NCBI RefSeq assembly: GCF_018131075.1
Contig: NZ_JAFCLS010000007.1
Span: 1 to 64,000 of the forward strand
From: Bradyrhizobium sp. JYMT SZCCT0428
GTDB lineage: Bacteria > Pseudomonadota > Alphaproteobacteria > Rhizobiales > Xanthobacteraceae
Length of the DNA stretch: 64,000 nt
Direction of reading: 5' to 3'
Made by a program: the position numbers and the translations under genes
Notes under the pieces: generated by a model
The model's input: only the letters and a program-made list of their open reading frames with translations
The model's database searches: none
What the model was told of the DNA's origin: nothing
Shown here: piece after piece, positions 27,980-35,262 of the stretch
Layout: each line of letters starts with the position of its first letter
How positions within the stretch are numbered: position 1 is the stretch's first letter

Positions 27980-28366
27980 TCACTCGGAAGGCCAATTATC
28001 CCGAATCCAGCGGGTCAGGCTTTCCTCGCTGACCTCGCCCGCGGCCAGGGACAGGATGATGGCTGCCGCCTCCGCCTCCGGCACAATAAAGTCGATGCCG
28101 TTGACACCGAGAAAGGTATAGAGCGCCAGCAGCGACGTACGCTTATTGCCGTCGACGAACGGATGATTGCGCGCGATGCCAAAGGCATAGGCTGCCGCCA
28201 ATTCGGCCAGCTCAGCCCGCTCGTATGACCATCGATTTTTCGGCCGGTCGAGCGCTGATTCCAGCATGCCCTGGTCGCGCAATCCGCTTGCGCCACCGTG
28301 GATCGTAAGTTGCTCGTCGTGGATCGCAACAACCATCTGGCGGGTGAGCCAGAACGGCTCGGTCAT
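27980..28366 (-). CDS. doc: Doc-family (death on curing) toxin
   Basis: 128 residues of the Fic/Doc fold. The catalytic loop HPFVDGNKRT (68-77) keeps the Doc form of the HxFx(D/N)GNKR motif. Characterised Doc toxins phosphorylate EF-Tu and stop translation. The start overlaps the antitoxin stop as ATGA. The toxin side looks intact. Confidence 0.9.
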   Translation of the reverse strand: MTEPFWLTRQMVVAIHDEQLTIHGGASGLRDQGMLESALDRPKNRWSYERAELAELAAAYAFGIARNHPFVDGNKRTSLLALYTFLGVNGIDFIVPEAEAAAIILSLAAGEVSEESLTRWIRDNWPSE

Positions 28367-28644
28367 TTGGCAAGCTCGGCCAGCGCGTTATGATAACGCT
28401 TCATGCCACGCCGGGCGACTGCCATCGCTTTCTCGAAATCCGGGTCGTGCGGGGTGAGAATCAGGCCGCCGCCAGGCTGCTCGATCGGAAACAGCTTGTC
28501 GCCTTCCTTGAGATTGAGCCGTGCCAGCAGCTCTTTCGGCAGGATCACACCCACCGAATTGCCGATCTTCCGAACTTGGAGAACAGTGTCCGCAGACTTG
28601 TACTCGCTGGGGGCTTCGTTGAGGCCGCGGGGGGTCTTGGTCAT
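28363..28644 (-). CDS. AbrB/MazE-like antitoxin
   Basis: 93 residues. A swapped-hairpin DNA-binding domain (about 21-55, LQVRKIGNSVGVILPKELLA) is followed by a helical tail (70-93) likely to bind the toxin. The ATG at 28644 follows GGAG. Pairing an AbrB-type antitoxin with Doc instead of a Phd-type one is seen in several bacteria. It probably represses its own promoter through the palindrome just upstream. Confidence 0.88.
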   Translation of the reverse strand: MTKTPRGLNEAPSEYKSADTVLQVRKIGNSVGVILPKELLARLNLKEGDKLFPIEQPGGGLILTPHDPDFEKAMAVARRGMKRYHNALAELAK

Positions 28645-28656
28645 GGCAAAGGCTCC

Positions 28657-28696
28657 GTTATACAGAATGTATAACATACTTTTTCTGACCGTTCAA
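28657..28696 (-). promoter_or_regulatory. Promoter and operator of the toxin-antitoxin operon
   Basis: On the minus strand TTGAAC (28691-28696), a 17-base spacer and TATACA (28668-28673) make a good sigma-70 promoter. A perfect palindrome GTTATACA-GAA-TGTATAAC (28657-28675) covers the -10 and ends 12 bases before the antitoxin ATG. Binding there by the antitoxin would block RNA polymerase. Confidence 0.7.
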
Positions 28697-28747
28697 CAGA
28701 TGTATTACGCCACTCTAGGGGCATCTCTCTCACGTGAACTCTGAGTC

Positions 28748-29334
28748 CTAGCCGACCACGAAGTCGAACCGCCCGGCGAGCCATCCGGCGTTCTTGGCGG
28801 TCCGCACCAGCAACGCCTTGCGGAACAAGCCGTCGGAACGGTTTTGCGATTCGCCGGGGAAATAGAGCTGGGTGGTCAGCACGCGGCCGCCGCGCGGCTG
28901 CACCTTCAATGAATGTGGCGGGTGCGGCCGGGATAAACGCCGGGCACGACGCTGCGCAATCGATAGCGCCCTTCCGCATCGGTGAATTGATGACCGCGCA
29001 GCCGGAAGCCGGAATTGTCATACTGGCCCCTGCCGTCGGCCTGCCAGAAATCCAGCAAGGCGCCAGAGATCGGCTTGCAGTTGCGGGAAAGGACAAACCC
29101 GACCAGTTCGATCGGCTGCCCCGCCATCCCCTCTTCAAACAGTTCGATCCGCTCGGGCGAGGACGGCTTGAAGTACGGCCCTTCGGTCTGTGCCAGGGTG
29201 GCCGCCTCGCCGTCGCGGCAGGCGGGCGTGGGCGGAAGCTGCGCCTGGGCAACACTGCTTTCGATCCCGAACAGCGAACCGGCAACCAGGGCGCCCGCTC
29301 CAAGCACTGCGCGTCGTGTCGGCGTGTCGACCAT
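28748..29334 (-). pseudogene. Intradiol ring-cleavage dioxygenase, frameshifted
   Basis: The N-terminal part (142 residues from the ATG at 29334) has a Tat-like signal (TRRAVLGAGALVAGSLF) and the dioxygenase core (ACRDGEAATLAQTEGPYFKP, then LLDFWQADGRGQYDN). The iron ligands Tyr105, Tyr134, His140 and His142 are in place. The frame then hits TGA at 28906-28908. Reading on in another frame restores the normal C terminus (KVQPRGGRVLTTQLYFPGES, ending FDFVVG) to a TAG at 28748. A single base lost next to 28908 explains it. It is either a recent pseudogene or a sequencing error. Confidence 0.85.
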
Positions 29335-29408
29335 GAGCGCTCCACTCCTGACGTCGCCGTCATGATGGGATGCGACGACGGCCGAAGTTTGTCGCCGCGC
29401 CGCGTGCG

Positions 29409-31286
29409 TCAGCCCATCGTTTCCAGTTCGTCGATCATGCCTGATATGACCGACAGCCCGCCGTCCCAGAACCTGGGATCCTTGGCATCGAGCCCGAACG
29501 GCTTGAGCAGTTCGGAATAATGCTTGGTGCCGCCGGCCGCCAGCATCGCAAGGTAGCGCTCGGCAAAACCGTCGGAGGCGTTCTCGTAAACCGCATAAAG
29601 CGAGTTCACCAGGCAATCGCCGAACGCATAGGCGTAGACGTAGAACGGCGAATGGATGAAGTGCGGGATGTACATCCAGAAATTCTCGTAGCCCGGACGG
29701 ATGTCGATGGCCGGCCCGAGGCTTTCACCCTGCACGCTGAGCCAGATCTCGCCGATGCGCTGGGCGGTCAATTCGCCGTTCTTGCGCTCGGTGTGGATGG
29801 CGCGCTCGAACGAATAGAACGCGACCTGCCGCACCACGGTGTTGATCATGTCCTCGACCTTGCCGGCGAGCAGCGCCTGGCGCTGTTTCGCATTCTTGGT
29901 CTGTCCGAGCAGCCGCTTGAAGGTCAGCATTTCGCCGAACACGCTGGCGGTTTCGGCGAGCGTCAGCGGCGTCGGCGCCATCAGCGCACCGTTTTTGGCG
30001 GCCAGCACCTGGTGCACGCCGTGGCCGAGCTCATGCGCCAGCGTCATCACGTCGCGCGGTTTGCCCTGATAGTTCATCAGCACATAGGGATGCGCCGACG
30101 GCGTGGTCGGATGCGAGAACGCACCGGGCGCCTTGCCCGGCCGCACCGGCGCGTCGATCCAGCGGTCGGTGAAGAAGCGCTCGGCGATGTCGGCCATCTC
30201 GACCGAGAAGCCGCGATAGGCCGTCAGCACCATGTTGCGGGCGTCGGGCCAGGCGATCGTGCCGGTCGCCGCGAACGGCAGCGGCGCGTTGCGATCCCAA
30301 TGCGCCAGCTTCTTCTTTTTGAACCAGCCGGCCTTGAGCGCGTAATAACGATGCGACAGCCGCGGATAGGCCGACCTGACCGATCCGACCAGCGCATCGA
30401 CCACCTCGCGCTCGACTCGGTTGTTGAGATGCCGGGAATCCGCGACATCGGCAAAGCCGCGCCAGCGATCGGAAATCTCCTTGTCCTTGGCGAGCGTGTT
30501 GGTGACGAGCGCAAAGGTCCGCTCATTCTCCTTGAAGGTTTTCGCCAGCGCCTGCCCCGCGGCCTTGCGCTTTTCCGGCGCGCGGTCCTGCAGGAAATTG
30601 AGCGTCGGCTCGATCGCCAGCTCCTTTCCACCGACCTTGAAGCGCAGGCCGGAGATGGTCTGGTCGAACAGCCGGTTCCAGGCGGCATAACCGCTCTGGG
30701 ATTTTTCGTGAAACAACTGCTCGACGCGATCCTCGAGCTGATAGGGCTTGTCCTTGCGCAGATCCTCGATCCACGGGCGATAGTAGGCGAGTTCGGGCGT
30801 CAGCAACGCGCGCTCAATCACGGCATCGTCCACGCGGTTGAGTTCGAGCCCGAAGAACAGCAGATGCACCGATGCGACCGTTAGCCGCTCCGAAACGTCG
30901 CCGTAGAATTTCGTGATCGCGGGATCGACGCTGTCGCCGGCGTGGACAAGACCGGCATAGGAGCCAAGGCGGCCGGCGAGGTCGTCGATCGCCTCGTAGC
31001 GCTTGACCGCTGCGGCGAGCCACTGCCCGCCATTATCCTTTGCAACGTTTTCGGCCAGCTTGCCCTTGTAGTCCGTCTCGAACGCGATGCACTCGGCATC
31101 CATCTCCTGCAAGTCACGCGCAACTTCGGGGGCGTCGATGCCGGAATAGAGGTCGGCCAGATTCCATTCCGGCAATTTGCCGGTCTTCGATTTGGCTGCG
31201 GTGGCCTTGCTGACGGCAGTTCCCTTGCTGATTGCGGTTTTGCGGGACGTCTTGCTGGCGCGGGATGTCGCAGATTTCGCGTTCAT
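29409..31286 (-). CDS. pepF: M3 family oligoendopeptidase F
   Basis: 625 residues. A zinc metallopeptidase that cuts oligopeptides in the cytoplasm, with the HExxH motif in LAHELGHGVHQ near residue 417 and the downstream Glu in the ALTPTPLTLAETASVFGEM-type block. The first 35 residues are Lys/Ser/Thr/Ala-rich (RASKTSRKTAISKGTAVSKA) and probably disordered, an addition to the usual M3B start at PEWNLADLYSG. The ATG at 31286 was chosen; a GTG six bases earlier is possible. Confidence 0.93.
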   Translation of the reverse strand: MNAKSATSRASKTSRKTAISKGTAVSKATAAKSKTGKLPEWNLADLYSGIDAPEVARDLQEMDAECIAFETDYKGKLAENVAKDNGGQWLAAAVKRYEAIDDLAGRLGSYAGLVHAGDSVDPAITKFYGDVSERLTVASVHLLFFGLELNRVDDAVIERALLTPELAYYRPWIEDLRKDKPYQLEDRVEQLFHEKSQSGYAAWNRLFDQTISGLRFKVGGKELAIEPTLNFLQDRAPEKRKAAGQALAKTFKENERTFALVTNTLAKDKEISDRWRGFADVADSRHLNNRVEREVVDALVGSVRSAYPRLSHRYYALKAGWFKKKKLAHWDRNAPLPFAATGTIAWPDARNMVLTAYRGFSVEMADIAERFFTDRWIDAPVRPGKAPGAFSHPTTPSAHPYVLMNYQGKPRDVMTLAHELGHGVHQVLAAKNGALMAPTPLTLAETASVFGEMLTFKRLLGQTKNAKQRQALLAGKVEDMINTVVRQVAFYSFERAIHTERKNGELTAQRIGEIWLSVQGESLGPAIDIRPGYENFWMYIPHFIHSPFYVYAYAFGDCLVNSLYAVYENASDGFAERYLAMLAAGGTKHYSELLKPFGLDAKDPRFWDGGLSVISGMIDELETMG

Positions 31287-31326
31287 GAACACTTTCAGAT
31301 TGGCGTGATGATTTTTGACGAGGCGA

Positions 31327-31770
31327 TCAGGCGAACGCTGCCAGCTGCGGCGCGAGCTGCACCAGCAGCTCTTCGGTCTCCGCGATCATCGGCTCGAGTT
31401 TTTCGTGAATGGCGCTCCGAATCGCACACCACAGCGTGATCGCCTTGACCATCAGCCACGACGTGGACGGGACCGCCGCCCTCGCATGCAGCGCGACGAT
31501 ATCGAGGTTTCGATGCTCGAACAGCAGCCGGCCCGACCCGTCCTCCAGGATATAACGCCCCCCGATCCGGGACACACACAGCTCGCAAGCCTGATCCGGA
31601 AGCGCGCCCAACAGATAGAACTGGGCATCGCCTTTTTCGGTGATGCCGGTTTCCCATTCGCGGCCGGTTGATGGCGCGAGCGCAGCCTGCAATGCCGCGC
31701 AGATTATATTGAGTTCCCGTTCGCTCCAGATGCCGGTTTCCTGTGTGCGCTCGAACGCAACCACGCTCAT
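31327..31770 (-). CDS. Hypothetical protein coupled to an XRE regulator
   Basis: 147 residues, soluble, with two Cys in ACELCVSRIGG and helical ends. No known domain is recognised. The start overlaps the stop of the XRE gene as ATGA, so the pair is co-translated. The order of regulator first and unknown protein second resembles some regulatory pairs and some toxin-antitoxin units. There is no catalytic motif to support a toxin role. Confidence 0.72.
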   Translation of the reverse strand: MSVVAFERTQETGIWSERELNIICAALQAALAPSTGREWETGITEKGDAQFYLLGALPDQACELCVSRIGGRYILEDGSGRLLFEHRNLDIVALHARAAVPSTSWLMVKAITLWCAIRSAIHEKLEPMIAETEELLVQLAPQLAAFA

Positions 31771-32099
31771 TTGCTTTCCGCTCCGAACAGCAGCCGGTGC
31801 AATTCCGGCTCGTAGTACATTAATAGATGCCTAGCGAACGCCGCCTGTTCAAGACCCAACTCGCTGGCCCACGCGCCCATAATCTCAGTTGGAACGCGGC
31901 TAAACCCGTTCTCGACCTGTGAGATGAACGTATAATATTTGAGACCGAGCCGCGCGGCGAGATCAGCCTGCGACAATCCGGCATCGGCCCTGCGCAGCTT
32001 GAGCCAATCCCCAGCCTGTTTCCGCAATTGCCGGGCTTCCGTGGCGACCTTGCCCGGCAGCTGTCCAGCGAAAACATCTTGATGTTTTGCTCGTTTCAT
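31767..32099 (-). CDS. XRE-family helix-turn-helix regulator
   Basis: 110 residues. The HTH lies at about 33-62 (LKLRRADAGLSQADLAARLG, then YYTFISQVENG). A C-terminal helix follows that could mediate dimer or partner contacts. The ATG at 32099 gives the MKRAKHQD start. It is divergent from the small membrane protein at 32201 and may control that intergenic region. Its target is not shown. Confidence 0.85.
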   Translation of the reverse strand: MKRAKHQDVFAGQLPGKVATEARQLRKQAGDWLKLRRADAGLSQADLAARLGLKYYTFISQVENGFSRVPTEIMGAWASELGLEQAAFARHLLMYYEPELHRLLFGAESK

Positions 32100-32200
32100 G
32101 ATTACTAAACTACCTAGATTGAATTCCGGAACAGCCAATGTTCCCTACCACAATCTCGCGGTTTCCCTCAGTTGGAGAATCTTTGGGAGGACAATAATCC

Positions 32201-32542
32201 ATGGCTATCGCAGATCGCAGTCAGATTGTGCGGACCAAGGGCCAGGAAAACGCCACCCGCGGCAAGGAACTGATGGCCGGCATCCTGCTGGTGGCGCTGA
32301 TCGCGACGCTCGGAATCCGCAACCTCGTGCCTGTTGATGCGCTGACGCCCGCGATTGTCACCCTGCTGTTTGCGATCGGCGCGACGACGGCCGGCTTCGC
32401 GCTGCTGTGCCGGCGCGACCGGTTCCGGACCATGTGGTTCGACCTCGCCGGCAGCCTGACTTTCATCGGCGTCGTGCTGTCCGTTCTGATCGAGCCGGAC
32501 CAGATGATCAGGCTTTTCGCCCTTTCGGACCAACCTGAGTAG
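32201..32542 (+). CDS. Small membrane protein, function unknown
   Basis: 113 residues with three predicted membrane helices (about 24-42, 48-68 and 78-98) after a charged start. The ribosome site is GGGAGG. No family is recognised. It is divergent from the XRE unit. Confidence 0.75.
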   Translation: MAIADRSQIVRTKGQENATRGKELMAGILLVALIATLGIRNLVPVDALTPAIVTLLFAIGATTAGFALLCRRDRFRTMWFDLAGSLTFIGVVLSVLIEPDQMIRLFALSDQPE

Positions 32543-32613
32543 CGGGAGCAGTTTTTCCGCAGATCGACCTTTCGTCTTTTTTGACTGTGCACGTCCAAGC
32601 CCGGGCCCCTCTG

Positions 32614-32631
32614 GCAGTTCAAGCGAACTGC
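32614..32631 (+). promoter_or_regulatory. Hairpin in the terC leader
   Basis: GCAGTTC (32614-32620) pairs perfectly with GAACTGC (32625-32631) around an AAGC loop, 36 bases before the ATG. The gene type (Mn export) makes a regulatory leader plausible, but the sequence does not match the yybP-ykoY riboswitch well enough to call it. Confidence 0.4.
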
Positions 32632-32667
32632 GATGTCGGATTGGACTCCTGAACGGAGTGGCCCCGC

Positions 32668-33303
32668 ATGCTGGACTTAATTACCTCGCAACACCTGACA
32701 GCGCTTTTCCAGGTCATCATGATCGACCTGGTACTCGCCGGCGACAATGCGATCGTCATCGGCCTTGCAGCCGCCGGGCTACCCGAGGGTCAGCGCAAGA
32801 AGGCGATTTTGATCGGCATATTGGCCGCCACCGTCCTGCGCATCGGTTTCGCTTCCGTCACGGTTCAGTTGCTGCAAATCATTGGACTGCTGCTCGCGGG
32901 CGGCGTTCTTCTGCTTTGGGTATGCTGGAAGATGTGGCGCGAGCTGCATACGTCGCATCAACCGAAGTTCCAGAGTTTGTCGTCCGCAGCGATCGATACA
33001 CCAGCCGATGCGGGCCGCCAGAAGACGCTTGGCCAGGCCGTCTGGCAGATCACGCTCGCCGACGTGTCGATGTCGCTCGACAATGTGCTCGCCGTCGCAG
33101 GTGCGGCGCGCGAGCATCCGATGATCCTGATATTCGGTCTCGGACTTTCGATTGCGCTGATGGGGCTCGCCGCCACCTTTATCGCGCGGCTCCTGGAAAA
33201 GCATCGCTGGATCGCCTATGTCGGCCTCGCCATCATCCTCTATGTGGCTTTCGACATGTGCTATCGCGGCGTTCTGGAGGTGTGGCCGCACCTCAACGCC
33301 TAG
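32668..33303 (+). CDS. TerC/YjbE family membrane protein
   Basis: 211 residues with about seven membrane helices. Paired acidic motifs lie in the membrane: LVLAGDNAIVIGLAA in the first half and ADVSMSLDNVLAVAGAA in the second. These mark the TerC group, several members of which export manganese. A His-containing cytoplasmic loop (HTSHQPK) separates the halves. A leader of 125 bases precedes it, with a hairpin at 32614-32631. Confidence 0.88.
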   Translation: MLDLITSQHLTALFQVIMIDLVLAGDNAIVIGLAAAGLPEGQRKKAILIGILAATVLRIGFASVTVQLLQIIGLLLAGGVLLLWVCWKMWRELHTSHQPKFQSLSSAAIDTPADAGRQKTLGQAVWQITLADVSMSLDNVLAVAGAAREHPMILIFGLGLSIALMGLAATFIARLLEKHRWIAYVGLAIILYVAFDMCYRGVLEVWPHLNA

Positions 33304-33404
33304 CCGCTCTCACACAGCCGCCCTCGAACAATTAAGTGTGCGTTAATCGCCATAGGCGAGAGTGCCCCGATTCGATACAGTTGGCGTAACGTACGGGGTA
33401 AACC

Positions 33405-34910
33405 ATGGCTGCTACCATTCTGATTGCTGATGACGATGCGGTGCAGCGCCGTCTGGTAGAAAACATGGTGCAGAAGTGCGGCTATGAGTCCCTCGTCGTC
33501 GACAGCGGCGACGCCGCCGTGGCCTTGCTGACCGCCCCCGACGCGCAAGCGATCGATGCCGTCGTTCTCGATCTCGTGATGCCCGGTCTCGACGGGCTCG
33601 GCGTGCTCGCAAAAATTCGTGATGCCGGTTTGACCGTCCCCGTCATCGTGCAGACCGCCCATGGCGGCATCGACAATGTGGTATCGGCGATGCGCGCCGG
33701 CGCGCAGGATTTCGTCGTCAAGCCGGTCGGCTTCGAACGGCTGCAGGTCAGCTTGCGCAATGCGCTCAACACGCAGGCCCTGAAGGGCGAATTGCAGCGC
33801 ATCCGTCACAGCCGCGAAGGCCGGCTGACCTTTGCCGATATCATCACCCGCAGCGAAACCATGGCAGGCGTGCTGCGCACCGCGCAGAAGGCCGCCGCAT
33901 CGGGCATTCCGGTGCTGATCGAAGGCGAGTCCGGCGTCGGCAAGGAATTGTTTGCCCGCGCCATCCACGGCAGCAGCGAGCGCAAGGCCAAGCCGTTCGT
34001 GGCCGTCAACTGCGGCGCGATCCCCGACAATCTGGTGGAATCGATCCTGTTCGGTCACGAGAAGGGCGCTTTCACCGGCGCCACCGAACGCCACATGGGC
34101 AAGTTCGTCGAAGCTTCCGGCGGCACACTGTTCCTCGACGAGGTCGGCGAACTGCCGCTTGCAGCCCAGGTAAAACTGCTTCGCGCATTGCAGGAAGGCA
34201 CGGTGGAGGCCGTCGGCGGCCGCAAGCCGGTGAAGGTCGACGTCCGCATCATTTCGGCGACCAACCGCAAACTGCTCGACCTCGTGAAGAACGGCGCCTT
34301 CCGCGAGGACCTGTTCTATCGCCTGCACGTGCTGCCGCTGACCATTCCTCCGCTTCGCATGCGCCGGGAAGACATCCCGCATCTGTTGCGGCACTTCCTG
34401 GCGCGGTTCAGCGCCGAGGAGAACCGCAGCATCACCGGCATCAGCGGTGAAGCCATGACGCATCTGGCGCAGCTCGATTGGCCCGGCAATATCCGCCAGC
34501 TCGAAAACACCGTGTATCGCGCCGTGGTGCTGAGCGAGAGCGACCAGCTTGGCCTGTCGGACTTTCCGCATGCCGCCGCCCACCATATCGTCCCGGACAC
34601 GGACACCCAGGCTCTGCACGGCGAACCGCTGATCGTGGCTCCATCGACGGCGCCCGCGATGGTGTCAGGTAATGAGATACCGATTGCGCCGCTGAGCAAC
34701 ACCGGCAATCTTACGATGCTGACCCCCGCGGGCGAGGTGCGGCCGCTCGAGGAAATGGAAAACGAGATCATCCGTTTCGCGATTTCGCACTATCGCGGGC
34801 AAATGTCGGAAGTGGCGCGCCGGCTGAAGATTGGCCGCTCCACGCTCTATCGCAAACTCGATGAAGCCGCCGCCAACGATCCGGCTGAGGGCGCGCAAGA
34901 TACCAACTGA
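33405..34910 (+). CDS. Sigma-54-dependent response regulator (NtrC type)
   Basis: 501 residues. It has a receiver domain (1-120, phosphoacceptor Asp in VLDLVMPG near 56) and an AAA+ domain with Walker A GESGVGKE near 174, the sigma-54 contact loop GAFTGA near 221 and Walker B GGTLFLDEVGE. A linker and a C-terminal Fis-type HTH (MSEVARRLKIGRSTLYRKLDE) follow. With GAFTGA intact it should activate sigma-54 promoters when phosphorylated. No sensor kinase is next to it, so it is an orphan regulator here. The ribosome site is GGGG. Confidence 0.93.
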   Translation: MAATILIADDDAVQRRLVENMVQKCGYESLVVDSGDAAVALLTAPDAQAIDAVVLDLVMPGLDGLGVLAKIRDAGLTVPVIVQTAHGGIDNVVSAMRAGAQDFVVKPVGFERLQVSLRNALNTQALKGELQRIRHSREGRLTFADIITRSETMAGVLRTAQKAAASGIPVLIEGESGVGKELFARAIHGSSERKAKPFVAVNCGAIPDNLVESILFGHEKGAFTGATERHMGKFVEASGGTLFLDEVGELPLAAQVKLLRALQEGTVEAVGGRKPVKVDVRIISATNRKLLDLVKNGAFREDLFYRLHVLPLTIPPLRMRREDIPHLLRHFLARFSAEENRSITGISGEAMTHLAQLDWPGNIRQLENTVYRAVVLSESDQLGLSDFPHAAAHHIVPDTDTQALHGEPLIVAPSTAPAMVSGNEIPIAPLSNTGNLTMLTPAGEVRPLEEMENEIIRFAISHYRGQMSEVARRLKIGRSTLYRKLDEAAANDPAEGAQDTN

Positions 34911-35262
34911 GCAGCAATTGAGCCCCACGGACGATTGTGGCGCTCCGGTGGCAAGGGGCTGAGCGCCACCGGTGATTCGGGAACCTTCGAACCGTGGCTT
35001 GCCGGTGACAGACAAATGTCAGGGGGCATGGCAAAACCACGCCACCCGAATTGCAACTGGTGGTTTGAGGTCAGTTTGTCGTGAGTTGCCCCCCATGGCG
35101 CTGGCTGCATGAAAGGGGCGCATGTATCGTCTGCGTTTGAATCGTTGCGTGCACGCGTACCGACTTAAAGCGATCGAGGCCGGCGCTTTCGCGCAAGCTG
35201 TGACGAGCGATACCTGAAGGACTGCTCCATGCCGGGGCGGTTCCGCCCAAGGGGGTGTGACG
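34911..35262. other. Intergenic region before the L,D-transpeptidase gene
   Basis: About 350 bases with no supportable gene. A hairpin with arms CCGGTGGC (34945-34952) and GCCACCGG (34965-34972) lies shortly after the regulator stop; without a T-run it is only a possible terminator. The rest probably holds the promoter and leader of the next gene, but no clear boxes are seen. Confidence 0.5.

Noticed and set aside
28641..29363. A 240-codon overlapping frame across the dioxygenase region
   Set aside because: Its front is an Arg/Ser/Pro-rich shadow. Only its end matches the dioxygenase C terminus, which is explained by the frameshift.
32543..32667. yybP-ykoY manganese riboswitch before the TerC gene
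   Set aside because: The gene type fits and a GGGAGCAG occurs, but the conserved loop sequences and helix order are not convincing by eye. A covariance search would decide.
27980..34910. Genomic island or prophage around the toxin-antitoxin genes
   Set aside because: No integrase, transposase, tRNA attachment site or phage gene is present, and the flanking genes are ordinary chromosomal ones.
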